Source of the DNA: Williamsia herbipolensis
GTDB lineage: Bacteria; Actinomycetota; Actinomycetes; Mycobacteriales; Mycobacteriaceae
Direction of reading: 5' to 3'
DNA length: 64,000 nt
Assembly (NCBI RefSeq): GCF_000964005.1
Contig: NZ_JXYP01000016.1
Location: forward strand, 1 to 64,000
How positions within the stretch are numbered: the first letter of the stretch is position 1; the number at the start of each line of letters is the position of its first letter. A program made the position numbers and the translations under genes. The notes under the pieces are model-generated. The model was not told the DNA's origin. It was given only the letters and a program-made list of their open reading frames with translations, and did not search any database. Shown here in pieces: positions 17,384 through 26,793 of this stretch.

Positions 17384-20300
17384 GTGGCCGACAATGGCGC
17401 GCCCGAGGATCAGAGCAGTGAATCGACCTCGGCGCAGGAGTTCCCGCACAAGATGAGAGTGCACGCACTGGCCAGGATCCTCGGGATCACCAGCCGCGAG
17501 GTGCTCGCCTTCCTCGCCGAACTCGGCGTCGCGGCACGCAGCCCGCAGTCCAGCATCGACCGCAGCGCGGCGGTGCAGGTGCGCGACCGGGCGGCAGCGC
17601 CCGACGCCGAATCCGTCGCCGAGTCGACGGACGGCGACACGCCGACCGTCGACGCCCCCGCTACCGAGAAGGCCGCGCCCTCGGCCTTCGAGCAGACCCC
17701 CTCGCTGTTCTCCGCAGCCGCGACCGCGGAGCCGGCAGCGCCGTCCGCCGACGCCCCGGCGACCGAGCCCACGTCCGAGGCGGCGCAGACCCCGCTGTTC
17801 CTGCAGCCGCAGGCCCCGGAGCGTCCCGCTCGGGCGCGTCGCGCCGAGCGTCCGGCCGCCCAGGCCACCGACGATCCGTCCGAGAAGGTCGGCGCCGACA
17901 CCTCACCGCGCGAGACCCCTGCAACCGAGGCCGTGACCTCCTCGACCGATGCCGAGGCCGATACCACCGCCGGCGACCCGAACGGATCCGACGACCGCTC
18001 CGACAACGACGGCGAGGGCGGTGCCAACCGTCGTCGGCGTCGTGGACGCCGCGGTCGCGGTCGCGGTCGCGGTGACCAGAGTGGCGACGAACAGAACAGT
18101 GACGATCAGTCCGGGGACGACGAGTCCAAGGATGATCAGAACACGGCCGACCGGAACAGGGCCGACCGGAACAGGGACGCCGAGAACGGCGACGCGACGA
18201 GCGGGTCCGACGACTCGACGTCCGGACGTACGGACGAGGGCGATGCGAACGGCGACGACACCGGCGATGCCGCCGACGACGACGCCACAGAGGCCACCGG
18301 ACCCCGCGGATCGGGACGGTCGCGCAACGCCCGTCGATCGGGTGGCAAGAGTGCGGGTGGCGACACCACGAACGCTCCCGAGAACGAGAGCTCGGACAGC
18401 TCGCCGTCGAACTCGGACGACGACTCCGACAGCGACGGGGACGACTCCGACGACGACTCGGGGTCGGGCACCCGTCGTCGGCGCCGCCGTCGTCGTCGTA
18501 AGGGCGGAGCCGGCGACGGGGACAGCCCCGACGCGCCGACCGACGACGATCCGCCGAACACCGTCGTCCACGAGCGGGAGCCGCGCAACAAGTCACGCAG
18601 CCGCGACCGTGACGAGGTACAGGGCATCTCCGGGTCGACCCGACTCGAGGCGAAGCGTCAGCGTCGCCGCGACGGCCGCGACGCCGGTCGTCGGCGGCCG
18701 CCGATCCTCACCGAGAGCGAGTTCCTCGCCCGGCGCGAAGCGGTCGACCGCGTGATGGTGGTGCGCGAGCGTTCGGCCAACACCCGGCTCAACGACGACA
18801 CCGGTGAGACCACCGCCGCCGAGGACTACACGCAAGTGGCGGTCCTCGAGGACGGCGTGCTCGTCGAACACTTCGTGACCACCTCGACCTCGTCGTCGAT
18901 GGTCGGCAACATCTTCCTGGGCCGCGTCCAGAACGTGCTCCCCGGCATGGAGGCCGCGTTCGTCGACATCGGCCGCGGCCGCAACGGCGTGCTCTACGCG
19001 GGCGAGGTCAACTGGGACGCCGCCGGTCTCGACGGCGGCAGCCGCAAGATCGAGCAGGCGCTCAAGCCCGGCGACCCGGTCGTCGTGCAGGTCAGCAAGG
19101 ACCCCGTGGGCCACAAGGGAGCGCGTCTGACCACGCAGATCTCCCTCGCCGGCCGCTACCTCGTGTACGTGCCCGGTGGTTCGTCGACCGGGATCAGCCG
19201 CAAGCTGCCCGACACCGAACGCAAGCGGCTGAAGTCGATCCTGTCGAAGCTCATCCCCTCGGATGCGGGTGTCATCATCCGCACCGCGTCGGAGGGTGTC
19301 AGCGCCGAGGAACTCGCCGCAGACATCGATCGCCTCAAGAACCAGTGGGCGCAGATCGAGAAGGTCACCGCCGAGGCCGGCGGGGGCAACGGGGGCAAGG
19401 GCGGAAAGAACGGCTCGAAGGGGTCGGCACCGCAGGCGCTCTACGAGGAGCCCGATCTCCTCGTCAAGGTCGTGCGCGACCTGTTCAACGAGGACTTCAC
19501 GAGCCTCATCGTCGACGGCAACTCGGCCTGGGATCAGGTGCACGGGTACGTCGAGGCGGTGGCACCCGACCTCATGGAACGGCTCGAACGCTTCGAGAAG
19601 GCCCACGCCGACGCGCCGGACGCGTTCGTGGTGCACCGCATCGACGAGCAGCTCGCCAAGGCCCTCGAGCGCAAGGTGTGGCTGCCCTCGGGCGGCACGC
19701 TGATCATCGAGCACACCGAGGCCATGACCGTGGTCGACGTCAACACCGGCAAGTTCACCGGGTCGGGCGGCAACCTCGAGGAGACGGTCACCCGCAACAA
19801 CCTCGAGGCCGCCGAGGAGATCGTGCGGCAGATGCGTCTGCGCGACATCGGCGGCATGATCATCGTCGACTTCATCGACATGGTGCTCGAGTCGAATCGC
19901 GACCTGGTGTTGCGTCGACTGACCGAGGCACTCTCCCGTGACCGCACCCGGCACCAGGTGTCCGAGGTGACGTCGCTGGGTCTGGTCCAGATGACCCGTA
20001 AGCGACTGGGAACCGGTCTGCTGGAGGCGTTCTCGTCGACCTGCACCTGCTGTAACGGTCGTGGCATCGTGGTGCACGCCGATCCGGTGGAGGTGCAGTC
20101 GGGGGACGAGGCGCCCCGTCAGGAGGGGTCGAAGCGGTCCCGTCGTGGCGGCAAGCGCAAGTCGGAGGCGTCGACCGAGTCGAAGCCCGCGCACAATCCC
20201 TCCGAACACCCGATGTTCCGGGCCATGGCCTCCCACGGCGACGAGCCCGCCGACGACTCGGGCCACGAGACCGCGGGCCACGAGAGTCCGGCAACGGACA

Positions 20301-20725
20301 CCGCGGCCGACACGAGTGGCCCGGCCACCGAGGTCGAGGTGGTCGTCGAGACGGCGACCGACGCCGAGGTCGCCGTCGTGGAGGTGACCGGACCCGCGGA
20401 GGTCGACGCCTCCCCGGAGGTCGCCGACGACGTCGAGATCGCACCCGACGCCGCAGCACCGGAGACCGCAGCGCCCGAGACCGACGCACCCGAGACCGCG
20501 GCGCCCAAGCGGCGCCGTCGGGCTGCCCGTCGTCCCGCTGCGGCACCCACCGGCGGCGGCGAGGCCGTCGCCGGGACCGCGGAGACCCTGGCCGCGACGG
20601 TCACCACGACCACCCCGGTCACGACGATCACCGCCGCGACCTCGGAGGAACCGACCGTGGCGGTGCGAACCCGCCCGCGGCGACGAGCCGCCGGTCGCCC
20701 CGCGGGACCGCCGGTCGAGGAGTGA
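17384..20725 (+). CDS. rne: Ribonuclease E/G
   Basis: This 1113-residue endoribonuclease processes rRNA and mRNA. A short N-terminal module (residues 20-65; VHALARILGITSREVLAFL) resembles the IF2_N/HTH-like domain. Residues 65-430 are a low-complexity Asp/Asn/Arg-rich region with Arg-rich clusters. The S1 domain starts near 500 (NIFLGRVQNVLPGM), the catalytic aspartates are D785 (TVVDVNTG) and D829 (IIVDFIDM), and the Zn-link is C887-x2-C890. The C-terminal tail of about 200 residues has repeated Pro/Glu/Thr/Ala units. Disorder lies on both sides of the core, unlike E. coli RNase E, where it is C-terminal. The GTG follows TAGGAGAG. Confidence 0.94.
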   Translation: MADNGAPEDQSSESTSAQEFPHKMRVHALARILGITSREVLAFLAELGVAARSPQSSIDRSAAVQVRDRAAAPDAESVAESTDGDTPTVDAPATEKAAPSAFEQTPSLFSAAATAEPAAPSADAPATEPTSEAAQTPLFLQPQAPERPARARRAERPAAQATDDPSEKVGADTSPRETPATEAVTSSTDAEADTTAGDPNGSDDRSDNDGEGGANRRRRRGRRGRGRGRGDQSGDEQNSDDQSGDDESKDDQNTADRNRADRNRDAENGDATSGSDDSTSGRTDEGDANGDDTGDAADDDATEATGPRGSGRSRNARRSGGKSAGGDTTNAPENESSDSSPSNSDDDSDSDGDDSDDDSGSGTRRRRRRRRRKGGAGDGDSPDAPTDDDPPNTVVHEREPRNKSRSRDRDEVQGISGSTRLEAKRQRRRDGRDAGRRRPPILTESEFLARREAVDRVMVVRERSANTRLNDDTGETTAAEDYTQVAVLEDGVLVEHFVTTSTSSSMVGNIFLGRVQNVLPGMEAAFVDIGRGRNGVLYAGEVNWDAAGLDGGSRKIEQALKPGDPVVVQVSKDPVGHKGARLTTQISLAGRYLVYVPGGSSTGISRKLPDTERKRLKSILSKLIPSDAGVIIRTASEGVSAEELAADIDRLKNQWAQIEKVTAEAGGGNGGKGGKNGSKGSAPQALYEEPDLLVKVVRDLFNEDFTSLIVDGNSAWDQVHGYVEAVAPDLMERLERFEKAHADAPDAFVVHRIDEQLAKALERKVWLPSGGTLIIEHTEAMTVVDVNTGKFTGSGGNLEETVTRNNLEAAEEIVRQMRLRDIGGMIIVDFIDMVLESNRDLVLRRLTEALSRDRTRHQVSEVTSLGLVQMTRKRLGTGLLEAFSSTCTCCNGRGIVVHADPVEVQSGDEAPRQEGSKRSRRGGKRKSEASTESKPAHNPSEHPMFRAMASHGDEPADDSGHETAGHESPATDTAADTSGPATEVEVVVETATDAEVAVVEVTGPAEVDASPEVADDVEIAPDAAAPETAAPETDAPETAAPKRRRRAARRPAAAPTGGGEAVAGTAETLAATVTTTTPVTTITAATSEEPTVAVRTRPRRRAAGRPAGPPVEE

Positions 20726-20744
20726 CGCGGGGTGGGCGGGTCGC

Positions 20745-20777
20745 GGTTTGACCCGGCCGACGGCGCTCCCGTAACCT
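20745..20777 (+). promoter_or_regulatory. Promoter of rplU-rpmA
   Basis: TTGACC at 20748-20753 and TAACCT at 20772-20777, with an 18-bp spacer, form a strong SigA-like promoter. Counting from the G of GGTTTG (20745), the distance to the -10 is 27 nt, the same as at the tRNA and rpsP/rplS promoters. It predicts a leader of roughly 210 nt before rplU, long enough for regulation by L21 or another factor. Confidence 0.7.
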
Positions 20778-20995
20778 TGGACGGTCGCCTCAGGGCGAGC
20801 ATGGTGACGCTGTGTCCGAAACCAGCGTGACGCCCCTGCGCGGAGAACGTTCCACGACAGACGGCGACCGAGCTCACCGAAGGCATCGTCGGATCCCACG
20901 CGGTGCGACCGTGACACCCGCACGACAGACAGACGCCAACAGCGCCCGCGCAACCGCGGGCGCCCGGACAACAGACAGTAAGAGGTAGTGCTTCG

Positions 20996-21307
20996 ATGGC
21001 AACGTACGCGATCGTCAAGACCGGCGGTAAGCAGTACAAGGTCGCTGAAGGCGACCTCGTGAAGGTCGAGAAGATCGACGGCGCCGTCGGCGCGACGGTC
21101 TCGCTCCCGGTCACCCTCGTGGTGGACGGTTCGACGCTGACCACCGACGCCGCCGCGCTCGCCAAGGCCTCGGTGACCGGCGAGGTCGTCGAGCACGTCA
21201 AGGGCCCCAAGATCCGGATCCACAAGTTCAAGAACAAGACCGGCTACCACAAGCGCCAGGGGCATCGTCAGAAGCTGACGGTCCTCAAGGTCACCGGTAT
21301 CAAGTAA
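20996..21307 (+). CDS. rplU: 50S ribosomal protein L21
   Basis: The product is 103 residues, as expected for L21, with the family N-terminus ([13 protein letters not shown]) and the basic C-terminal signature ([14 protein letters not shown]). The protein binds 23S rRNA in the large subunit. The ATG is preceded by AAGAGG. The gene is paired with rpmA 32 bp downstream, the universal bacterial arrangement, and is served by the promoter ending at 20777. Confidence 0.97.
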   Translation: MATYAIVKTGGKQYKVAEGDLVKVEKIDGAVGATVSLPVTLVVDGSTLTTDAAALAKASVTGEVVEHVKGPKIRIHKFKNKTGYHKRQGHRQKLTVLKVTGIK

Positions 21308-21339
21308 CGCGACGCGACTGCTAGAAGGGATCCACAGAC

Positions 21340-21603
21340 ATGGCACACAAGAAAGGCGCGTCCAGCTCGCGCAACGGTCGTGACTCCAATGCCCAGCGCC
21401 TCGGCGTGAAGCGTTTCGGCGGCCAGCAGGTCAGCGCAGGCGAGATCCTCGTCCGTCAGCGCGGCACCCACTTCCACCCCGGCGTGAACGTCGGCCGTGG
21501 CGGCGACGACACCCTGTTCGCCGTCTCGGCGGGTGCGGTGGAGTTCGGCGCCAAGCGTGGTCGCAAGACCATCAACATCGTCCCGGCCGCCGCGCAGGCC
21601 TGA
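21340..21603 (+). CDS. rpmA: 50S ribosomal protein L27
   Basis: The 87-residue L27 reaches the peptidyl-transferase centre with its N-terminal tail ([16 protein letters not shown]). GVKRFGGQ and [10 protein letters not shown] are family signatures. The ATG follows AGAAGGGA. It has no N-terminal cleavage extension of the kind seen in Firmicutes. It is co-transcribed with rplU; a very strong hairpin follows before obgE. Confidence 0.97.
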   Translation: MAHKKGASSSRNGRDSNAQRLGVKRFGGQQVSAGEILVRQRGTHFHPGVNVGRGGDDTLFAVSAGAVEFGAKRGRKTINIVPAAAQA

Positions 21604-21637
21604 CGCGCGGCGTTCTGACCGGACAACGCTTCACGCT

Positions 21638-21686
21638 CCACGAGGGGCGGGCCAGGGTGATCGTGAACCCGGCCCGCCCCTCGTGG
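21638..21686 (+). terminator. Strong terminator between rpmA and obgE
   Basis: A perfect 16-bp stem (CCACGAGGGGCGGGCC with GGCCCGCCCCTCGTGG) encloses a 17-nt loop that adds four more pairs (GGGT/ACCC) above one bulged A. It is followed by CGTTTGCATCC. This is the strongest intrinsic-terminator candidate in the window and may fully or partly separate rpmA from obgE. Confidence 0.85.
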
Positions 21687-21759
21687 CGTTTGCATCCTTC
21701 TTCTCCACCCCCGCCGACCCGGCGGACCGAACACCCTGAGCACCGAGAAAGGCCCGCAC

Positions 21760-23301
21760 ATGTCGAGATTCGTCGATCGCGTGACCATCCACGCAACGGC
21801 GGGCAACGGCGGTCACGGCTGCTCGTCGGTGCATCGCGAGAAGTTCAAGCCCCTCGGTGGTCCCGACGGCGGTAACGGCGGAAACGGCGGCAACGTGACC
21901 CTCGTCGTCGATCCCCAGGTGCACACCCTTCTCGACTTCCACTTCCGCCCGCATGCGAAGGCGGGCAACGGGCGTCCCGGCGCCGGATCGAACCGGGACG
22001 GCGCCCACGGCGACGACCTCGTGTTGCCCGTCCCCGACGGCACCGTGGTCCTCGACGGTGACGGCACGATCCTCGCCGACCTCGTCGGTGCCGGCACCAC
22101 CTTCGCCGCGGCCGCCGGTGGACGCGGAGGACTCGGCAACGCCGCCCTCGCCTCCCGTGCGCGCCGCGCACCCGGCTTCGCGCTGCTGGGCGAGGAGGGC
22201 GAGATCAACGAACTCGTCCTGGAACTGAAGTCGGTCGCCGACGTCGGGCTCGTCGGCTTCCCGTCGGCGGGCAAGTCGTCGTTGGTGTCGGTGCTCTCGG
22301 CCGCGAAGCCGAAGATCGCCGACTACCCGTTCACCACCCTCGCCCCCAACCTCGGTGTCGTCACCGCGGGCGCGGAGGTGTTCACCATCGCCGACGTCCC
22401 CGGACTCATTCCCGGCGCGTCGGCAGGCAAGGGCCTCGGCCTCGAGTTCCTCCGCCACCTCGAGCGGTGCGCCGTGCTGGCGCACGTCGTGGACTGCGCG
22501 ACCCTCGAACCGGGTCGCGACCCGCTGTCGGACATCGACGCCCTCGAGGCCGAACTCGCCGCGTACACCCCCGCGCTGAGCTCCGATCACGGGCTGGAGG
22601 ATCTCGCGACCCGCCCCCGCGCGGTGATCCTCAACAAGATCGACGTCCCCGACGCCGCCGACCTGGCCGACCTGGTCCGTCCCGAGCTGGAGGAGCGCGG
22701 TTGGCCGGTCTACGCGATCTCCGCGGTGAGCCGGACCGGACTGAACGAGTTGACCTATGCGCTCGCCGACCTCGTACGCCGGCACCGCACGGAGAACCCG
22801 CCGCCGGTGCCGCGTCGCGCGGTCGTGCGCCCGAAGGCTGTCGACGAGGCGGGCTTCAGCGTGATCGCCGACCCGAACCAGCCCGGTGGCTTCATCGTCC
22901 GCGGTACGCGCCCCGAACGATGGATCAAGCAGACCGCCTTCGACAACGACGAGGCCGTCGGCTACCTCGCCGACCGGTTGAACCGGCTCGGTGTCGAGGC
23001 CGAGTTGGTGAAGCGAGGCGCCCAACCGGGTGCCCCGGTCACCATCGGTGCCGTCACGTTCGACTGGGAGCCCCAGGTGCCCAGCGGTGAGGACGTCCCC
23101 ATCCAGGGACGCGGCACCGACATCCGTCTCGACCGTCCCGACCGCATCGGCGCCGCCGACCGCAAGGTCGCACGCAAGGCCAGGCGTCATCACGCCGACG
23201 ACATCGGCGCGGGGTGGGTGTCGATCGGGTCCGATGACACCGTCGACCCCGGCGCCGTCGCCCCCGCCACGACGTCGGAATCCGCGCAGAGCGACGACTG
23301 A
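21760..23301 (+). CDS. obgE: Obg family GTPase
   Basis: Obg is a GTPase linked to 50S assembly and growth control. The Gly-rich Obg fold covers residues 1-158 ([14 protein letters not shown]). The G domain has G1 [10 protein letters not shown]3 [10 protein letters not shown] and G4 NKID. The C-terminal OCT domain ([21 protein letters not shown]) is followed by about 60 basic-then-acidic residues seen in actinobacterial Obg proteins. The ATG follows GAGAAAGG. Length 513 is slightly above the E. coli protein. It precedes proB by 7 bp. Confidence 0.95.
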   Translation: MSRFVDRVTIHATAGNGGHGCSSVHREKFKPLGGPDGGNGGNGGNVTLVVDPQVHTLLDFHFRPHAKAGNGRPGAGSNRDGAHGDDLVLPVPDGTVVLDGDGTILADLVGAGTTFAAAAGGRGGLGNAALASRARRAPGFALLGEEGEINELVLELKSVADVGLVGFPSAGKSSLVSVLSAAKPKIADYPFTTLAPNLGVVTAGAEVFTIADVPGLIPGASAGKGLGLEFLRHLERCAVLAHVVDCATLEPGRDPLSDIDALEAELAAYTPALSSDHGLEDLATRPRAVILNKIDVPDAADLADLVRPELEERGWPVYAISAVSRTGLNELTYALADLVRRHRTENPPPVPRRAVVRPKAVDEAGFSVIADPNQPGGFIVRGTRPERWIKQTAFDNDEAVGYLADRLNRLGVEAELVKRGAQPGAPVTIGAVTFDWEPQVPSGEDVPIQGRGTDIRLDRPDRIGAADRKVARKARRHHADDIGAGWVSIGSDDTVDPGAVAPATTSESAQSDD

Positions 23302-23308
23302 GGGTCCG

Positions 23309-24421
23309 GTGAGCACCTCCGAGAATCCGACGGTCCGCGCCGAGATCGCCTCGGCGCGCAGCGTCGTGGTCAAGATCGGTTCGTCGGCTCTCACCGACAT
23401 CGACAGCGGTCTCGATCTCGACCGCCTCGACCGGCTGGCCGACGCCCTCGAGGCGAGGATGGCCGCGGGCAGTGACGTCATCGTCGTGTCGTCGGGCGCC
23501 ATCGGTGCGGGCATCGCGCCACTGGGTCTCAAGCGCCGACCGACAGATCTCGCGACCAAACAGGCCGCGGCCAGCGTCGGGCAGCTCGCGCTCGCCCACG
23601 CCTGGGGCACGTCGTTCGCCCGCCACGGACGGACGGTCGGTCAGGTCCTGCTGACCGCGCACGACATCTCCATGCGGGCCCAACACGCGAACGCCCAACG
23701 GACACTGGACCGTCTGCGGTCCCTCGGCGCGGTGGCCGTGGTCAACGAGAACGACACCGTGGCCACCGACGAGATCCGCTTCGGCGACAACGACCGACTG
23801 GCCGCGCTCGTCGCCCACCTCGCCGGCGCCGACGCCCTCTTCCTGCTGTCCGACGTCGACGGCCTCTACGACGGCGACCCCCGCAAGGGGGACGCGCGGT
23901 TGATCCCCGAGGTCGCCGGACCCGCCGACCTCGACGGGGTCATCGCGGGCTCGGGTGGCGCGCTCGGTACCGGCGGCATGGCCTCGAAGCTGTCGGCGGC
24001 GCGCCTGGCCGCCGACGCCGGGGTACCGGTGTTGCTCGCCGCGGCCGCCGACGCCGGGGCGGCACTGGGAGACGCCACCGTCGGGACCGCGTTCGCCGCG
24101 CGTCCCACCCGCATGTCGGCGCGCCGGTTCTGGGTGCGGCACGCCGCCGAGACCCGGGGACGCATCGTCGTCGACGACGGTGCCGCGGTGGCCATCTCGC
24201 GCCGCAAGTCGTTGCTGCCGGCCGGCGTCCTCGATGCGCACGGGCGGTTCTCGGCCGGCGACGTCGTCGACGTCGTCGACAGCGGGGGAGCGATCCGCGC
24301 GCGCGGCGTCATCGCCTACGACGTCGACGAGGTCGGGGAGATGGTGGGGAAGTCGACCGGCGACCTGCCTCCGGGCCTACGGCGACCGGTGGTGCACGCC
24401 GACGACCTCGTCGGGGTGTGA
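23309..24421 (+). CDS. proB: Glutamate 5-kinase
   Basis: ProB phosphorylates glutamate in the first step of proline synthesis. The 370-residue protein has the amino-acid kinase fold ([39 protein letters not shown]) and a C-terminal PUA domain from about residue 275. The GTG at 23309 lies 7 bp after obgE, giving translation from the same message. Its last 45 bases overlap the 3' end of the convergent Sir2 gene. Proline is itself an osmoprotectant, so this core gene borders the osmotic-stress segment. Confidence 0.95.
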   Translation: MSTSENPTVRAEIASARSVVVKIGSSALTDIDSGLDLDRLDRLADALEARMAAGSDVIVVSSGAIGAGIAPLGLKRRPTDLATKQAAASVGQLALAHAWGTSFARHGRTVGQVLLTAHDISMRAQHANAQRTLDRLRSLGAVAVVNENDTVATDEIRFGDNDRLAALVAHLAGADALFLLSDVDGLYDGDPRKGDARLIPEVAGPADLDGVIAGSGGALGTGGMASKLSAARLAADAGVPVLLAAAADAGAALGDATVGTAFAARPTRMSARRFWVRHAAETRGRIVVDDGAAVAISRRKSLLPAGVLDAHGRFSAGDVVDVVDSGGAIRARGVIAYDVDEVGEMVGKSTGDLPPGLRRPVVHADDLVGV

Positions 24422-25315
24422 AGCGACGCCCGCGCCGATCCGCTCGACGAGCGCGGTGAGGACCTCGGCGCAGCGATGGTCGATGGTGAGGTCGGCGAGG
24501 CTGTCGCCCCGGGTGTGGCCACGGTTGACGATGGCGACCGACTTGCCCTGTCGTTTGGCGTGTTTGACGAACCGCAGGCCGGACATGACCGTCAACGACG
24601 ACCCGAGGACGAGCAGGGTGTCGGCGGCGTCGACCATCGCGTACGCCCGGTCGACGACGTCGGCGGGAACACTCTCCCCGAAGTAGACGATGGCCGGTTT
24701 CAGCGGACCGCCGCACGCGGGACAGTCGATCATCACGAAGTCGTCGGTGTCGCCGACGGCGACGTCGGCGTCGGGGGCGACCTCGATCGCGCCGCGGCTG
24801 CGGATGCGCGCGGTGAAATCGGCGTTGAGGGGTTCGAGCATGCTCGCGAGGCGATGTCGCGAGACCTGCCACCCGCAGTCGATGCAGCAGACGCGGCCGT
24901 AGCACCCGTGCAGTTCGAGCACGGGGTGGTTGCCCGCCTTGGTGTGCAGCATGTCGACGTTCTGGGTGATCACCCCGGACACGAGCCCGAGCCGCTGCAG
25001 ATCGGTGATGGCGTGGTGAGCACGGTTGGGTGTCGCGGCGTCCATGTGACGCCACCCGAGATGGTTGCGCGCCCAGTAGTGGGTGCGGAACTCCCGCGAC
25101 GCCAGGAACGCGTCGATGGTCATCGGGGTGCGCGGCGCGGCATCGGGACTGCGGTAATCGGGGATCCCGGAGTCGGTGGACATGCCCGCCCCGGACAGGA
25201 TCACCGTGTGTCGGCCCGCGACGAGGGCCGACAGCCGCGCGACCGCGCCATCGAGGTCGAGGTCGATCTCGGTGGGTTCTCCCGGAGTCCAGGCGACCTG
25301 GCTACGCGTCCGCAT
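24377..25315 (-). CDS. Sir2 family NAD-dependent protein deacylase
   Basis: This 312-residue sirtuin removes acyl groups from lysines using NAD+. Motifs in order are [29 protein letters not shown], the catalytic His in ELHG, zinc-binding pairs CCIDC and CPAC, and the NAD-binding GSSLTV and VNRG segments. The insertion between the two zinc pairs is longer than in E. coli CobB. The start ATG at 25315 lies 8 nt after the -10-like TACTCT on the minus strand; an in-frame ATG at 25321 is the alternative. It overlaps proB tail-to-tail. Its targets are unknown. Confidence 0.9.
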   Translation of the reverse strand: MRTRSQVAWTPGEPTEIDLDLDGAVARLSALVAGRHTVILSGAGMSTDSGIPDYRSPDAAPRTPMTIDAFLASREFRTHYWARNHLGWRHMDAATPNRAHHAITDLQRLGLVSGVITQNVDMLHTKAGNHPVLELHGCYGRVCCIDCGWQVSRHRLASMLEPLNADFTARIRSRGAIEVAPDADVAVGDTDDFVMIDCPACGGPLKPAIVYFGESVPADVVDRAYAMVDAADTLLVLGSSLTVMSGLRFVKHAKRQGKSVAIVNRGHTRGDSLADLTIDHRCAEVLTALVERIGAGVASHPDEVVGVHHRSP

Positions 25316-25377
25316 CACCATCCAGAGTAGCGATCGGCGCGCGCACCGAGTCCCGGGTCGAACCGGACGGTCGTCCG

Positions 25378-25944
25378 CTACACCTCGCCGGTTGCGCGGA
25401 GGCCGTCGAGGACCACGCCGAGCAGGTGCCTTGCGCGCGAGTCCCATTCGTCATCGGAGAGGCGGGTCAGGTATCCGATCAACAGGATCACGTCGCGTGC
25501 GTCGACGTCGTCCCGGATCGTGCCGTCGGCCTGACCGGCCGCGAGCAGCGTTGTCACCGCGTCGCCGATCGGCCCGATGCTGTGTGCGGACAACTGCTGC
25601 CACACCCCTGCCTCGACCGCGGCGAAGACCCCCCGTTTGATCCTGGCGTACTGCGCCACGCGATCGAACCAGTGCGACAGCGCCTCGATCGGCGGGTATC
25701 GGTCGAGCAGGTCCGGGGCGGCGGCGACCAACTCGTCGACGTCACCGCGGTAGACCTCGACGAGAAGGTCCTCGCGCGTGGGGAAGTGGCGGTACAGGGT
25801 GCCCTGGCCGACATCGGCCTGTTTGGCGATCGCGTTGAGTTTCACCTCGCCCGACGTCGCGATCACAGCCCGTGCGGCGGCGACGATACGTGCGCGGTTC
25901 TCGACGGCATCGGCCCTGCGCCCCGGACGGCTCACCGCACCCAC
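25378..25944 (-). CDS. TetR family transcriptional regulator
   Basis: The 188-residue protein has an N-terminal HTH domain (residues 18-65; IAKQADVGQGTLYRHFPTREDLLVEVY) and a helical ligand-binding domain. It is divergent from an SDR gene, and the 86-bp gap between them holds two palindromic sites. It is thus expected to repress both itself and the SDR gene. The GTG at 25944 is the longest reading; a slightly shorter start is possible. The ligand is unknown. Confidence 0.88.
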   Translation of the reverse strand: MGAVSRPGRRADAVENRARIVAAARAVIATSGEVKLNAIAKQADVGQGTLYRHFPTREDLLVEVYRGDVDELVAAAPDLLDRYPPIEALSHWFDRVAQYARIKRGVFAAVEAGVWQQLSAHSIGPIGDAVTTLLAAGQADGTIRDDVDARDVILLIGYLTRLSDDEWDSRARHLLGVVLDGLRATGEV

Positions 25945-25955
25945 CGCACGGGCCT

Positions 25956-26010
25956 TTGCTCAAGCGGACACGTGTCCGCTACGGTTGGGGAGTAAGCGGA
26001 CATGTGTCCA
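25956..26010 (+). promoter_or_regulatory. TetR-controlled promoter and double operator
   Basis: TTGCTC (25956-25961) and TACGGT (25980-25985) with an 18-bp spacer form a promoter toward the SDR gene. A perfect 18-bp palindrome, AGCGGACACGTGTCCGCT (25963-25980), fills that spacer. A second copy matching 15 of 18 bases begins at 25995, so the two centres are 32 bp apart, about three helical turns. TetR-family binding here would block RNA polymerase. Confidence 0.8.
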
Positions 26011-26030
26011 CATTAGCCGGAGGTGGTGTG

Positions 26031-26783
26031 ATGACCGAAATGGTCGACAAGGTCGTGGCGATCACGGGTGCGAGCAGTGGCATCGGGGAGGCGACCGCCC
26101 GGCTGCTCGCTGCGCGCGGTGCGGCGGTGGTGCTCGGTGCCCGCCGGTCCGACCGCCTCGATCAGGTGGCCGCCGACATCGTCGACCGTGGTGGTCGTGC
26201 GGAGGTGTGCACCGTCGATGTGACCCGACGCGCTGATCTGGAGCGGTTGGTCGACACGGCGGTGACGCGTTTCGGCCGTCTCGACGTCCTGGTGAACAAC
26301 GCCGGTGTGGCGAGGCTGGGCCCGGTCGGCGATCTCGACGTCGACGGATGGTCGGCGATGATCGACGTCAACGTCCGCGGGGTGCTGAACGGGATCGCTG
26401 CCGCACTACCGGTGTTCCGGGCTCAGGGCCATGGTCACCTCGTGACCACGCTGTCGACATCGGGACTGACGATCACGCCGACGCAGGCGGTCTACGCGGG
26501 TACGAAGAACGCGGTTCGCACACTGCTGGAGGGACTGCGCCAGGAGTGCACCGACGGTGCGCTCCGGACGACGTCGATCTCGCCGGGGATGGTACGCACC
26601 GAGTTCTCCGATCGCATCGCAGAGTCATGGACCGACCGTGGCGCCGCGTCGGCGCTCACCGACGCCGTGGCCGAACTGGGGATGGCCCCCGACGCGGTCG
26701 CTCGGGCGATCGCGTTCGCCATCGAGCAGCCCGATGACGTGGAGGTGGGTGACATCACGATCCGGCCCACCCGACAGGGCTGA
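26031..26783 (+). CDS. Short-chain dehydrogenase/reductase
   Basis: A 250-residue classical SDR. The cofactor site TGASSGIGEA is at residues 12-21, NNAGVA near 85, and the catalytic YAGTK is preceded by the conserved Ser segment (TLSTSG). Residue usage in the cofactor loop (GARRSDR) suggests NADP preference. The ATG at 26031 follows GGAGGTGG. It is paired with the divergent TetR gene and probably induced by the regulator's ligand. Close SDR relatives act on many ketones and alcohols, so the substrate cannot be assigned. Confidence 0.88.
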   Translation: MTEMVDKVVAITGASSGIGEATARLLAARGAAVVLGARRSDRLDQVAADIVDRGGRAEVCTVDVTRRADLERLVDTAVTRFGRLDVLVNNAGVARLGPVGDLDVDGWSAMIDVNVRGVLNGIAAALPVFRAQGHGHLVTTLSTSGLTITPTQAVYAGTKNAVRTLLEGLRQECTDGALRTTSISPGMVRTEFSDRIAESWTDRGAASALTDAVAELGMAPDAVARAIAFAIEQPDDVEVGDITIRPTRQG

Positions 26784-26793
26784 TCGCCGTCGA

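Noticed and set aside
16984-17394. Antisense ORFs in the rne leader
   Set aside because: They have high Arg/Ser content, no ribosome site, and no sequence resembling a protein family.
18130-18180. Short tandem DNA repeat (GGCCGACCGGAACAG twice) inside rne
   Set aside because: It encodes a repeated RADRN segment of the low-complexity arm and looks like ordinary slippage in a disordered region, not a regulatory or mobile repeat.
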